Assembly (NCBI RefSeq): GCF_000378725.1
Contig: NZ_KB900371.1
Location: forward strand, 98,257-162,256
Direction of reading: 5' to 3'
Length of the DNA stretch: 64,000 nucleotides
From: Peptoniphilus lacrimalis DSM 7455
GTDB lineage: Bacteria; Bacillota; Clostridia; Tissierellales; Peptoniphilaceae
Every line of letters begins with the position of its first letter. Position 1 is the first letter of the stretch. This document shows, piece after piece, positions 53,168-62,315 of the stretch. A model generated the notes under the pieces. It saw nothing but the letters and a program-made list of their open reading frames with translations. It ran no database searches and had not been told where the DNA came from. A program made the position numbers and the translations under genes.

Positions 53168-53788
53168 TTATTCAATTATTGACTTAATTTTTTGATATAT
53201 TAAATCTATTGCCACATCATTATAGCCACCTTCAGGAATTATTATATCGGCATATTTTTTTGATGGCTCAATAAATTGTAGGTGGGCTGGTCTTACAGTT
53301 TTCATATATTGATAAATAACAGAATCCAAAGACCTTCCCCTTTCCTTTATATCCCTCAAAATTCTTCTGATTATTCTGACGTCTGAATCTGTATCAACAA
53401 AAACTTTTATATCTAAGAGATCTCTTATTTCTTCCTCTGATAAGATGAGTATTCCTTCTAAGATTACAACTTCCTTAGCCTCAACTAAAAGTGTCTCTTT
53501 TTTTCTGTTATGAAGTTCAAAATCATATAGTGGTTTTTCTATACTCTTTCCAGACTTCAAATCTTTTAGATGCTCAATCAAAAGTTTGTTATCAAAAGCA
53601 AAAGGATGGTCATAGTTTGTTTTTACTCTTTCTTCAAAGGAAATATTAGATTGGTCTTTGTAATATGAATCTTCTTCTATTACTGCTACATTTTCTTCCT
53701 TTATAAGTTCGACAAGTTTTTTTGTTACAGTTGATTTTCCACTTCCAGTGCCGCCTGAAATTCCAATCAATAATGTTTTATTCTTCAT
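53168..53788 (-). CDS. udk: Uridine kinase
   Basis: 206 residues. P-loop [17 protein letters not shown] (~9-25), EDSYYKDQ (~39-46), the NYDHPFAFD substrate loop (~58-66), and [24 protein letters not shown] (~146). It phosphorylates uridine and cytidine for salvage. It overlaps the U32 gene by 11 nt. The order trmR-trhP-udk is the same as yrrM-yrrN/O-udk in Bacillus. Confidence 0.96.
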   Translation of the reverse strand: MKNKTLLIGISGGTGSGKSTVTKKLVELIKEENVAVIEEDSYYKDQSNISFEERVKTNYDHPFAFDNKLLIEHLKDLKSGKSIEKPLYDFELHNRKKETLLVEAKEVVILEGILILSEEEIRDLLDIKVFVDTDSDVRIIRRILRDIKERGRSLDSVIYQYMKTVRPAHLQFIEPSKKYADIIIPEGGYNDVAIDLIYQKIKSIIE

Positions 53789-55010
53789 CTGCTCGTCTCC
53801 TAATTAAATATCCTTTTTTTAGAGGATATTGAGATTTTATCTTAAAAATTTGTTTAGCTTTATTTGCTACATCTATTTCATTATCCTTATCATCAGTCAT
53901 ATAATCAAGCTTTAATTTAAAATCTTTAATTCCTGGTCCAAAAATTTCTACATCTGTACCCTTAAATACCCTAGACCTTTCTTCGACTGTGGCAATCTTA
54001 GAATTTTCATCATAATCTAGAACTATACCTATAAAATCATATCCTCTAATATATGAATTTGTTTCATAAACTTGAGAATTTTCATTTGCCTTATTATAGA
54101 AAAATCCAGTTGTAAAATCTCTATGAGAAACTTTTTTTATTTCTTCCAAAAGGTAAGGGTCAAACTTATAATTTTCAGGGTCTTCATAGTATTTATCTAT
54201 AGCCATCCTATATGATCTTACTACTGTTGCAAGATAATATTCACTTTTAACCCTACCCTCAATTTTTAGAGATTTAATTCCAGCTTCAATAAGATCTGGT
54301 ATATGTTCAATCATGCAGAGATCTTTTGAATTCATGATAAAAGTTCCCTCGTCATGCTCTTCCAATTGGAAATATTCTCCAGGTCTTTTTTCTTCCATTA
54401 AATAATATTTATAACGACAAGGCTGAGCACAATCTCCCATATTTGCATCACGACCTGTCATATAATTTGATAATAAACATCTTCCAGAATATGACATACA
54501 CATAGCACCATGGGCAAATGTTTCAATATCAATCTTATTCCCACACTCACCTATTATCTCTTTAATCTCTTTTAAAGAAAGCTCTCTTGCAAGCACAACT
54601 CTTTGAGCTCCCATTTTTTGCCAGAAACTTACTGTTGAAGAATTTGTAACTGAACCTTGAGTAGAAATATGAATAGGAAGCTTTGGTGCTGCCTCGTGAA
54701 TTCTCATAAACATTCCTGGATCTGCTACTATAAGGGCATCAACGCCAATTTTTTCCAAATCTTTTACATATTCTTCTAAACCAGCTATATCTTTGTTGTG
54801 TGGAATTATGTTTAAAGTAACATGGATTTTTTTCCCTCTTTCATGGGCAAAATCAGCACCCTCTTTTATTTTATCAAGAGTGAAGTTTTTTGATGCTTTT
54901 CTTAACCCAAAACTCTCTCCACCAAGATAAACAGCATCTGCCCCATATTCTATAGCTGTCTTTAATTTATTTATATCACCCGCCGGTGCTAAAAGTTCTA
55001 TTTTATCCAT
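53778..55010 (-). CDS. trhP: Peptidase U32-family protein, tRNA U34 hydroxylation (TrhP type)
   Basis: 410 residues of the U32 family: start [28 protein letters not shown] (~3-30) and the U32 signature [42 protein letters not shown] run (~162-199), with Cys residues for an iron-sulfur cluster. The C-terminal ~80 residues are a small beta domain. In Bacillus and E. coli such proteins (TrhP, RlhA) hydroxylate RNA pyrimidines rather than acting as peptidases. Position between trmR and udk supports TrhP, which makes 5-hydroxyuridine at tRNA position 34. Only one TrhP copy is present here; Bacillus has two. Confidence 0.9.
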   Translation of the reverse strand: MDKIELLAPAGDINKLKTAIEYGADAVYLGGESFGLRKASKNFTLDKIKEGADFAHERGKKIHVTLNIIPHNKDIAGLEEYVKDLEKIGVDALIVADPGMFMRIHEAAPKLPIHISTQGSVTNSSTVSFWQKMGAQRVVLARELSLKEIKEIIGECGNKIDIETFAHGAMCMSYSGRCLLSNYMTGRDANMGDCAQPCRYKYYLMEEKRPGEYFQLEEHDEGTFIMNSKDLCMIEHIPDLIEAGIKSLKIEGRVKSEYYLATVVRSYRMAIDKYYEDPENYKFDPYLLEEIKKVSHRDFTTGFFYNKANENSQVYETNSYIRGYDFIGIVLDYDENSKIATVEERSRVFKGTDVEIFGPGIKDFKLKLDYMTDDKDNEIDVANKAKQIFKIKSQYPLKKGYLIRRRADEE

Positions 55011-55653
55011 TAGCTCTCCTAACTAAAAGTAATCCATCACCAATCGGTACAATTGATGATATAAACTCATCATTTTTTTCTATTTTTTCTAAAAATTCTC
55101 TTAAGCGTCTGACTATTGTAATTTTTCTTCTTATTACCAAATCATCATTTGCAATCATACCTTTAAATAATACATTATCGCATATTATTAAACCATCCTT
55201 ATTAAGATGATTTATGGCTTCTGCAAAATAATTTTCATATTGACCCTTTGCAGCATCTATAAATATTAAATCAAATGAATCTCTGGTCTTATTCAAAAAG
55301 ACATAGGCATCTTCTAAAAAAACTTTTATCTTATCTTCTAAAGAAAAATCTTTAATATTTTCCATGGCAATTTTATACATTTCTTCTTTTATTTCTACAC
55401 TAATATATTTTTCGATAAATGGTGAAGATTTTGTAAAAGAAATTGCAGAATATCCAATAGCTGTCCCAAGTTCTAAAACACTTTTAGGTTTTTTTGTAGA
55501 AATCAAAAATTTTATCAACGATTCTGTTTCTTCTTCCACTATAGGTACATGGTTGTCTTTTGCATATTCTCTTAATTTTTTTAGTTTTTCATCTTTGTCA
55601 ACTATAAGTGACCTTATATAATTTTCAATATAATCATAATTTACATTTGTCAT
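55003..55653 (-). CDS. trmR: tRNA 5-hydroxyuridine methyltransferase, O-methyltransferase family 3
   Basis: 216 residues. SAM-binding motif SVLELGTAIGYSAISF (~55-70), metal-site FIDAAKGQYENYF (~131-143) and ICDNVLFKGMI (~156-166) are typical for class I, family 3 O-methyltransferases. The TrmR (YrrM) assignment comes from the gene order with trhP and udk; it would convert ho5U34 to mo5U34. It overlaps trhP by 8 nt and heads this operon. Confidence 0.9.
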   Translation of the reverse strand: MTNVNYDYIENYIRSLIVDKDEKLKKLREYAKDNHVPIVEEETESLIKFLISTKKPKSVLELGTAIGYSAISFTKSSPFIEKYISVEIKEEMYKIAMENIKDFSLEDKIKVFLEDAYVFLNKTRDSFDLIFIDAAKGQYENYFAEAINHLNKDGLIICDNVLFKGMIANDDLVIRRKITIVRRLREFLEKIEKNDEFISSIVPIGDGLLLVRRANG

Positions 55654-55751
55654 TTTATCACCATTTTATTTAGCATTAGCTATGCATTTTGAAAAATTTA
55701 TAAAGCTTAAGCCCTAAAGATAAGTTTTTTTAAGGACAAGACCTTTAAAAA

Positions 55752-55771
55752 AAGGAATCTAATGATTCCTT
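55752..55771 (-). terminator. Terminator of rnj
   Basis: AAGGAATC and GATTCCTT with a TAAT loop, followed on the minus strand by TTTTTTT. It overlaps the rnj stop codon. Confidence 0.85.
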
Positions 55772-57431
55772 AAACTTCCATAATTATTGGCAATATCATA
55801 GGATTTCTTTTTGTAGCCTGGAATATAAAAGATTTTAGTTCTTCTCTTATTTCAGTTTTTAAAGTAGTCCAATCTTTTAACTGTTTCTTTGTTGAGCTAT
55901 CTAAAACTTTTTTAACTACAGACTTTGAATCCTCGATTAGATCACCTGATTCTCTAACATAAACGAAACCTCTGGAAATAATATCAGGTCCTGAAATTAT
56001 TTCTCCGCTGCTTGATATAGATACAACTACAATTACAAGTCCATCTTCAGCCAAGTGTTTTCTATCTCTTAGAACAATATTTCCTACATCGCCTATGCCT
56101 AAACCATCGACTAAGACATTACCACTTGGAACATCACCAACTAATTTTGCTCCATCTTGACCTATTTCTAAACAGTTACCATTTTCCATAATAAAAATAT
56201 TCTCAGGTTTTATCCCCATCTGTTCAGCTATTTCAGCGTGCTTCATTTGATGTCTTACTTCCCCGTGGGCAGGTATAAAATATTTAGGATTAACTAAATT
56301 TAAAATAAGTTTTAGTTCTTCTTGGCAAGCATGGCCTGAAACGTGAATTTCTGAAAGTGTTTCATAAATAACTTCAGCTCCGCTTTCAAGAAGCCTATTT
56401 ATAACTTTTGACACATCAGTTTCATTTCCAGGAATTGGATTAGCTGAAAGAATGATAACATCATTTGGTGTGAGTCTAATCTTTCTATGTTCACCATAGG
56501 CAATTCTTGTCAAAGCGCTCATGGGTTCGCCTTGAGAACCTGTAGTTATAAGGACAAGTTCTGAATCATCATACTTACTCATATCTCTAATATCTACAAG
56601 AGTTCCCTTTTTAACCTTCAACTGGCCAAGCCTAACGGCAGTTTCTGTAACATTAACCATTGACCTACCGGAAAGTACAACTCTTCTTCCATATTTTTCA
56701 GCAGAATTAATTATTTGTTGGACTCTGTGGACATTTGATGCAAAAGTTGCAATTATAATCCTATTTTCTGTTAATTGCATGAATAGACGGTTGAAAGTTT
56801 CTCCAACTTTTGATTCACTCATTGTGTAACCTTCACGCAAAACATTAGTAGATTCCCCAATCATAGCTACAACACCTTTTCTACCAATTTCAGAAATTCT
56901 TGCCAAATCTATGGGCTTTCCTGAAATAGGTGTCATATCTATTTTAAAATCTCCACTGTGATATACATAACCAAGAGGTGTATTTATGGCAAGGGCTGTA
57001 GAATCAGGAATTGAGTGATTAACTCTTATCCATTCGACTTCCATTTTCCCAAGTTTAACAGTGTCACCCGCATTTACTACATGCAATCTTTTTTTAGATA
57101 AATTGTGTTCTTTATATTTATTTTCTAACAATCCAATTGTAAGAGGCGTTCCATATATATCCATATCTAACTTTTTGACAACATAAGGAATAGCTCCAAT
57201 ATGATCTTCATGACCATGTGTCAAAACAAGTCCTCTTATTCTATTTTTATTTTCTACAAGATAAGTTACATCAGGAATAACCACATCTATTCCTAACATC
57301 TCATCTTCAGGAAAGGTCATACCGCAATCGACAATAATAATATCATCTCTGTACTCAATTACAGTCATATTCTTTCCTATTTCATGTAATCCCCCTAAAG
57401 GAATTATCTTTAGCTTATTGCTGTTTTTCAT
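55770..57431 (-). CDS. rnj: Ribonuclease J
   Basis: 553 residues of metallo-beta-lactamase/beta-CASP fold. Zinc motif LTHGHEDHIGAIPYV (~69-83), HSGDFKIDMTP (~154), the beta-CASP domain and SGHACQEELKLI (~360-371), and a C-terminal domain with SRGFVYVRESG (~482). It carries out 5'-3' exonuclease and endonuclease mRNA decay. It overlaps the fur-family gene by 17 nt. The segment alaS-ireB-ruvX-DUF1292-fur-rnj is conserved in Clostridia. Confidence 0.96.
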   Translation of the reverse strand: MKNSNKLKIIPLGGLHEIGKNMTVIEYRDDIIIVDCGMTFPEDEMLGIDVVIPDVTYLVENKNRIRGLVLTHGHEDHIGAIPYVVKKLDMDIYGTPLTIGLLENKYKEHNLSKKRLHVVNAGDTVKLGKMEVEWIRVNHSIPDSTALAINTPLGYVYHSGDFKIDMTPISGKPIDLARISEIGRKGVVAMIGESTNVLREGYTMSESKVGETFNRLFMQLTENRIIIATFASNVHRVQQIINSAEKYGRRVVLSGRSMVNVTETAVRLGQLKVKKGTLVDIRDMSKYDDSELVLITTGSQGEPMSALTRIAYGEHRKIRLTPNDVIILSANPIPGNETDVSKVINRLLESGAEVIYETLSEIHVSGHACQEELKLILNLVNPKYFIPAHGEVRHQMKHAEIAEQMGIKPENIFIMENGNCLEIGQDGAKLVGDVPSGNVLVDGLGIGDVGNIVLRDRKHLAEDGLVIVVVSISSSGEIISGPDIISRGFVYVRESGDLIEDSKSVVKKVLDSSTKKQLKDWTTLKTEIREELKSFIFQATKRNPMILPIIMEV

Positions 57432-57882
57432 CTACATCTCCTAATTTCTTTTGGCAGTCTTCGCAATAACCTATAAATTTAAGAGAGTGATCTATGATTT
57501 TAAATTTGTATTTTGTTGTAATTTCATTTTCAATTGCTTCTAATTTATCAACATTAACTTCAGTAATTTTTCCACAATTCAAACAAATAAGATGATGGTG
57601 CCTATGACCGGTTGATGAAAGTCTTAATTCATACCTTACAATATTATCCTCAAAGGTAATTTGGTCAAGTATTCCTAATTTATGAAATAATTGTAAAGTC
57701 CTATATACTGTAGCAATACCAATTTCAGGATTATCTTTTGATATGAATTTATAAACTTCTTCTGTTGTTAAGTGATCCTTAACATGGTCTACAAAAACTT
57801 TAAAAACTGTATCCCTTTGCCATGTGTACTTATAACCGTGTTCTTTTAAAATATCCTTAACCTTAAGTGCATTTAATTCCAT
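57415..57882 (-). CDS. Fur-family metalloregulator (Fur or PerR type)
   Basis: 155 residues: N-terminal winged helix (YTWQRDTVFKVFVDH, GIATVYRTLQLFHKLGILDQ as recognition helix ~54-73) and a C-terminal domain with GHRHHHLICLNCGKITEV (~92-109) and YCEDCQKK (~138-145). These give the His-rich metal site and two CxxC pairs for structural zinc. It lacks the zinc-importer context of the other Fur protein in the window. Iron (Fur) or peroxide (PerR) sensing is likely; the sequence alone does not decide. Confidence 0.88.
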   Translation of the reverse strand: MELNALKVKDILKEHGYKYTWQRDTVFKVFVDHVKDHLTTEEVYKFISKDNPEIGIATVYRTLQLFHKLGILDQITFEDNIVRYELRLSSTGHRHHHLICLNCGKITEVNVDKLEAIENEITTKYKFKIIDHSLKFIGYCEDCQKKLGDVDEKQQ

Positions 57883-57890
57883 ACTATCAC

Positions 57891-58136
57891 CTATTGTAAA
57901 TTCTCGTTCAAAAGTTCTTCATAAACTTTTGATGCCTCTTCTAATTCTTCATCATCTATACCCTTAAGAGCTTCTTCTCCATTTTTATCAGTAAAAACTT
58001 TTAAAATATAGGTATAAGAATCTTCATCTTCAGCAGGGTGCATGGCAACATATGAGGTATCATCAATCGAAAATTTCGCATCAATAATAAATTCACAAGC
58101 TCTGCCTTTTTCATCATAAAATACTGTTTTTTCCAT
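57891..58136 (-). CDS. DUF1292 family protein
   Basis: About 81 residues, acidic. EFIIDAKFSIDDTSYVAMHPAEDED (~15-39) followed by TYILKVFTDKNGEE is the DUF1292 pattern. I prefer the ATG at 58136, five bases after GGGGGT. Other in-frame ATGs lie 3 and 12 bases earlier. The start lies inside ruvX. The function is unknown. The neighbourhood with ireB, ruvX and fur is strongly conserved. Confidence 0.88.
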   Translation of the reverse strand: MEKTVFYDEKGRACEFIIDAKFSIDDTSYVAMHPAEDEDSYTYILKVFTDKNGEEALKGIDDEELEEASKVYEELLNENLQ

Positions 58137-58557
58137 CATTACCCCCATCTGAAGAATCCATATACGTTTTAAGAATAAAAGCTGCCGCTATCTTATCAAC
58201 ATATTTTTTTCGATTTTCTCTTCTCACTGAAGCTTCCATTAATACATCCTTAGCCATAAGTGTCGTCATTCTTTCATCAACATAAACAAGTTCTAACCTG
58301 AATTTATTTTTTAATTTTTCTGAAAATTTTTGAACCATCTGACAAGTAGGACCGAGAGTATTATTCATATTTTTTGGAAGACCTACCACTATTTTCTTAA
58401 CATCATATTTTTCAATTAAATCATGAATCTTGTCATACGCTTCTTTATTCGATGTTCTTTCAATAGTTTCTAAAGGTGTTGCTATAGTAAAAGTTTCATC
58501 ACTAATCGCTACCCCTATCCACTTTTCTCCAACATCTAAGCCTAAAACTCTATTCAT
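58114..58557 (-). CDS. ruvX: Holliday junction resolvase-like protein RuvX/YqgF
   Basis: 147 residues, RNase H fold. It starts VLGLDVGEKWIGVAISDE (~4-21) with the catalytic Asp, then KKIVVGLPKNMNNTLGP (~54-70) and LVYVDERMTTLMAKDVL (~89-105), with the second acidic residues in VDERMTT, and KKYVDKIAAAFILKTY at the end. Related proteins process the 5' end of 16S rRNA precursor; a resolvase role is uncertain. It overlaps DUF1292. Confidence 0.95.
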   Translation of the reverse strand: MNRVLGLDVGEKWIGVAISDETFTIATPLETIERTSNKEAYDKIHDLIEKYDVKKIVVGLPKNMNNTLGPTCQMVQKFSEKLKNKFRLELVYVDERMTTLMAKDVLMEASVRRENRKKYVDKIAAAFILKTYMDSSDGGNDGKNSIL

Positions 58558-58595
58558 TAGATCACAACCTTATAGGTACATATTAAATATGTAAA

Positions 58596-58620
58596 TATGA
58601 GATGGCAAAACCATCTCATA
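58596..58620 (-). terminator. Hairpin between ireB and ruvX, possible attenuator
   Basis: TATGAGATGG and CCATCTCATA arms with a five-base loop begin at the ireB stop. On the minus strand the hairpin is followed by TTTACATATTTAA, a weak T-tract, so partial termination or RNA processing is more likely than a full stop. Confidence 0.5.
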
Positions 58621-58873
58621 TCCTTTCTAAATAAACTTTTAACATTTCTTTTAAAAGCTCATCACGCTCAATATCTTGAATTATGGACCTTGCATTGTCA
58701 TGGCTGGTTATATATGTGGGATCACCAGACAATATATATCCAATAATCTGATCAACTGGGTTATAGCCTTTTTCTTCCAAAGCATTAAAAACTGTCTTTA
58801 AAACTTCCTTAATTCTTGACCTTTCCAATTTTTGCTTTTCAAATACTTGAGTATTCGTATCCTTTTGATCCAT
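58616..58873 (-). CDS. ireB: IreB family regulatory phosphoprotein
   Basis: 85 residues from the ATG at 58873. GGAGG lies five bases upstream, and the TTG four codons earlier would put that site inside the gene. It matches the IreB (formerly DUF965) family: LKTVFNALEEKGYNPVDQIIGYILSGDPTYITSHDNAR (~25-62). In Enterococcus, IreB is phosphorylated on N-terminal Thr residues by the IreK kinase; here Thr residues occur in DTNTQVF at ~5-11. It follows alaS by about 35 bp. Confidence 0.95.
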   Translation of the reverse strand: MDQKDTNTQVFEKQKLERSRIKEVLKTVFNALEEKGYNPVDQIIGYILSGDPTYITSHDNARSIIQDIERDELLKEMLKVYLERI

Positions 58874-58919
58874 AACTACCTCCAAGTAAATTATATCATA
58901 AATAAATTATAATTGTATA

Positions 58920-61532
58920 CTAAATTAGACCTTCTAAAGTTTTTAAGGCTTCAGAAACCTTTCCTAAATCACGACCACCGGCTGTAGCCATATCGGCTCT
59001 ACCGCCTCCGCCGCCTCCGCAAACTTTAGATACTTCTTTTATAATCTTACCCGCAGAATAACCATTAGAAACTAAATCTTTTGAAAGTGCACAAACAAAA
59101 TTTAGTTTTCCGTCATTTTCAGTTGCTAATAAAACTACAACAGAATTTAACTTGTTTCTAACCATATCCGCTATATCTCTTAAAGAATTAACATCTTTAT
59201 CCTTAAATTTATGTGTTAGATAATTAATTCCATTCTTTTCTTTAACTTCATCCAAAATATTAGAAAGTTCATCCTTATCTGAAGAATGTTTTAAACTATC
59301 AATGGCTTTGTTAAGTTTTTTGATTTCATTTAAGCTAGAGCTTAATTTTTGTAAAATATCAGTCTTATTAGCCTTTAATTCATGTGCTATTTCATCTCTC
59401 AAATTAAGAGTGTCATTAAGCATTTTATATACAGCAGGACCAGTAACACCTTCAATTCTTCTTACACCACTAGAAACTCCACTTTCTGATAAAATCTTAA
59501 ACATAGAAATTTCAGAAGTGTTTCTAACATGAGTTCCACCACATAGTTCTATTGAATAATCTCCCATGGAAAGAACCCTAACTATATCTCCATATTTTTC
59601 TTCAAAAAGTCCAACAGCACCAAGTTCTTGTGCGTGTTTTGGATTAGTAACTGTAGTTGTTACGCTGAGAGCTTCAAATATTTTTTGGTTGACCCTATCT
59701 TCAACTTTTTTTATTTCTTCTTGGCTCATAGCTTGATAATGAGTAAAGTCAAAACGTAGTCTATCAGCTTCAACAAGAGATCCTGCTTGATTAACATGAT
59801 CACCTAAAATTTCCTTCAAAGCTTTGTGCAGAAGATGTGTTACAGAGTGATTTCTTCTAATATTATTTCTTCTTACAACATCAATTTCTGCAAAACATGG
59901 ACTCTTAGTAACTTCTCCATCTAAAACTTCAACAATATGAAGGTGCAAGCCTTCTCTTGTTTTTTTAGTATCGATTACCCTACACTTGAAATCATCGCCA
60001 TCAATATAACCGGTATCACCGACTTGACCACCACCTTCTCCATAGAAAGGAGTTTTATCTAAAATCAAAACTGCCTTTTCTTCTGGTCCAATATTTTGAA
60101 CTTCATTATAATCTTTAAAAATTCCAATAATATTTGCTTGACACTTATCTTCTTCATATCCAACAAATTCATTTTTAAATTTTGTAAAAACACTTTCGTC
60201 TGTATGGGAATCCCAACCAATATTAGTATCTTTATGGGCATTTCTAGCTCTTTTCTTTTGTTTATCCATGTAGTCGTTGAAACCATCCATGTCCATTTCA
60301 AAGCCCTTTTCAGTTAATATTTCTTTAGTTAAATCTGGTGGAAAACCATAAGTGTCATAAAGTTTAAAGGAATCTTCTCCGCTTAAAATCTTTTCATTTG
60401 AAGATTTTAATTTTTCAATATATGAATCTAAAATGTTCATACCAGATTCAATGGTCATTTGGAATTTTTCTTCTTCACCCTTTATTACATCTTTAATTCT
60501 TTGGCTATTTTCTACAAGTTCTTTATAATTTTCTCCCCAAGATTTAATAATGAAATCACAAAGTTCATATAGGAAAGTTTTTTTAATTCCTAAAAGCCTA
60601 CCGTGACGAGCAGCTCTTCTGATAAGACGACGTAAAACATATCCTCTTCCTTCATTAGATGGTCTTACAGTATCTCCAACTAAAAAAGTTATGGCCCTTA
60701 TATGGTCTGTTATAACCCTTGTGGAAACATCAAGTTTTTTATCAGTTCCATATTTATAGCCTGAAATCTTTTCGATTTCATTGATAATTTCAGTTATTGC
60801 GTCAATTTCAAAAATATTATTAGTTCCTTGTAAAACTGTAGCAATTCTTTCAAGACCCATACCTGTATCAATATTAGGATGAGAAAGTGGAGTATAATTT
60901 CCCTTTTCATCCTTATCAAATTGAGTGAAAACAAGATTCCATACTTCTATAAACCTGTCGCCTTCACCACCCGGTCTTTCATCAATAGAGCCGTACTTAA
61001 GTCCTCTATCAACATAAATTTCAGTACAAGGACCAGACGGACCGACTTCAAGTTCCCAAAAATTATCTTCCTTACCTAAGCGAATAATTCTATCTTCAGC
61101 AATACCTATATCATTTTTCCAAATATTAAAAGCTTCATCATCATCTTTATATACAGTAACCCATAAATCATCTTTGTTAATTTCTAAATTTACTGTTAAA
61201 AATTCATAAGCCCAAGGAATTACTTCTTTTTTAAAATAATCTCCAAAGGAAAAGTTGCCGAGCATTTCAAAAAAAGTTGCATGTCGGTCCGTTTTTCCAA
61301 CATTATCAATATCTCCAGTCCTAATACACTTTTGGCAAGTGGTTACTCTTTTACCAGGAGGAGTGGCTTCTCCTGTAAAAAATTTCTTCATTGGCGCCAT
61401 ACCCGCACCAATTAATAAAAGTGATTTATCATTCTTAGGAATTAATGAAAAGCTAGGAAGGACTTTATGTCCCTTCTTTTCAAAAAAACTAAGGAATTCT
61501 TTTCTAATTTCATGTAAGCCCAAATTTTTCAT
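58920..61532 (-). CDS. alaS: Alanyl-tRNA synthetase
   Basis: 870 residues from the ATG at 61532 (MKNLGLHEIRKEFLSFF); GAGGTG precedes it and an ATG four codons earlier overlaps that site. Class II catalytic domain with GAGMAPMKKFFTGEATPP (~43-60) and RHATFFEMLGNFSFGDYFK (~79-97), tRNA-recognition domain, editing domain with HSVTHLLHKALKEILGDHVNQAGS (~562) and ELCGGTHVRNTSEI (~662), then a C-terminal glycine-rich domain GGGGGGRADMATAGG (~844). Charges tRNA(Ala). No T-box was found in its leader. Confidence 0.97.
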   Translation of the reverse strand: MKNLGLHEIRKEFLSFFEKKGHKVLPSFSLIPKNDKSLLLIGAGMAPMKKFFTGEATPPGKRVTTCQKCIRTGDIDNVGKTDRHATFFEMLGNFSFGDYFKKEVIPWAYEFLTVNLEINKDDLWVTVYKDDDEAFNIWKNDIGIAEDRIIRLGKEDNFWELEVGPSGPCTEIYVDRGLKYGSIDERPGGEGDRFIEVWNLVFTQFDKDEKGNYTPLSHPNIDTGMGLERIATVLQGTNNIFEIDAITEIINEIEKISGYKYGTDKKLDVSTRVITDHIRAITFLVGDTVRPSNEGRGYVLRRLIRRAARHGRLLGIKKTFLYELCDFIIKSWGENYKELVENSQRIKDVIKGEEEKFQMTIESGMNILDSYIEKLKSSNEKILSGEDSFKLYDTYGFPPDLTKEILTEKGFEMDMDGFNDYMDKQKKRARNAHKDTNIGWDSHTDESVFTKFKNEFVGYEEDKCQANIIGIFKDYNEVQNIGPEEKAVLILDKTPFYGEGGGQVGDTGYIDGDDFKCRVIDTKKTREGLHLHIVEVLDGEVTKSPCFAEIDVVRRNNIRRNHSVTHLLHKALKEILGDHVNQAGSLVEADRLRFDFTHYQAMSQEEIKKVEDRVNQKIFEALSVTTTVTNPKHAQELGAVGLFEEKYGDIVRVLSMGDYSIELCGGTHVRNTSEISMFKILSESGVSSGVRRIEGVTGPAVYKMLNDTLNLRDEIAHELKANKTDILQKLSSSLNEIKKLNKAIDSLKHSSDKDELSNILDEVKEKNGINYLTHKFKDKDVNSLRDIADMVRNKLNSVVVLLATENDGKLNFVCALSKDLVSNGYSAGKIIKEVSKVCGGGGGGRADMATAGGRDLGKVSEALKTLEGLI

Positions 61533-61587
61533 TCCACACCTCATCTAAAAAACTCCTCTAAAGAGTAGCAAACAATAATTATAAATA

Positions 61588-61616
61588 ATTATAAAGTTTT
61601 TGAAAAAAAAAGTCAA
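61588..61616 (-). promoter_or_regulatory. Promoter of alaS
   Basis: TTGACT (61611-61616), a 17-bp spacer and TATAAT (61588-61593) on the minus strand, about 55 bp upstream of the alaS start. A short hairpin ACTC..GAGT followed by TTTTTT lies in the leader. Confidence 0.7.
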
Positions 61617-61657
61617 TTTAAAGGATTAAATCCCTAAAAATATGATATTATTTATAC

Positions 61658-61697
61658 AAAAAAATATCAGCCACATCCTATAAGGATGGACTGATAG
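61658..61697 (-). terminator. Strong terminator of the accessory peptide region
   Basis: On the minus strand TATCAG-tc-CATCC, a five-base loop, GGATG-tgg-CTGATA and then TTTTTTT form a stable interrupted stem. It closes the minus-strand unit that begins with the precursor peptide gene and shields alaS from it. Confidence 0.85.
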
Positions 61698-61871
61698 GCA
61701 AAACTTTTCACACCAGCATGTAAAGCTAAATAAAAAGCTTGCGTATTTATGTTTTTATTTAACTATCAAAGATGGGAATTTAATATAACCTTTTAATGCT
61801 TGACTTCTCTTATGTGTCTATTCTTATGTAAATAATTACCCTATTTTTCATTATTTCTATATTTATGCTTA
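61698..61871. other. Intergenic stretch between exporter remnant and terminator
   Basis: About 170 bp with no gene. A 13-codon minus-strand frame (MKNRVIIYIRIDT) faintly resembles the start of a serine recombinase but stops at once. Confidence 0.5.
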
Positions 61872-62276
61872 TTATTCTACACTCATTTTATATAATTCAC
61901 TATACTCCTCAGAATTTTTTATCAGCTCATTATGAGTTCCAACTCCACTAATCACACCATCTTTTAAAATAACAATCTTATCTGCCTTATCTACATAAAG
62001 GATAAGTCATTATCACAATAACAGTGCGATACTAATCAAATCTTCCAAGAAACATAAACTCTCCAGTGAAGAAAGACAGTAACATCAGATTTTTCAAGTA
62101 GAAAGATCTATATAGAACATATAAATCGCTATTTAAAAAATTTTACATTTTATTTTCTCGCTATAGAAGTAGACAAAGAGGGTTTGCTTTGCGTATTTCT
62201 TTAATTTGTAGTATTTATAATCTCCAACATTACGCCATGAAACAGAGTTCTTATAATTTTATCCCATATTTTTACT
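61872..62276 (-). pseudogene. Decayed ABC exporter (peptide/lantibiotic-type ATPase remnant)
   Basis: The minus strand at 61872-62020 encodes a typical ABC exporter C-terminus. TVIVIMTYPL (degenerate H-loop region) is followed after a frame change by VDKADKIVILKDGVISGVG and then THNELIKNSEEYSELYKMSV and a stop. There is no Walker A, signature or Walker B upstream, only ~250 bp with short frames such as WDKIIRTLFHGV and KLKKYAKQTLFVYFYS that could be debris of the N-terminal membrane domain. So the gene has a large internal deletion plus frameshifts. Its place behind the precursor and protease genes suggests it once exported the peptide. Confidence 0.7.
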
Positions 62277-62315
62277 TTTTATGATACATAATAATATTTT
62301 CAAAACTAAGTAAAC

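Noticed and set aside
61545..61660. T-box leader of alaS
   Set aside because: The leader from the predicted transcript start is only about 50 nt and lacks the conserved antiterminator sequence.
61811..61849. Minus-strand 13-codon frame MKNRVIIYIRIDT after the exporter remnant, similar to the start of serine recombinases
   Set aside because: It stops after 13 codons, has no ribosome-binding site, and no further recombinase sequence follows in any frame; the likeness is too short to support a mobile element.
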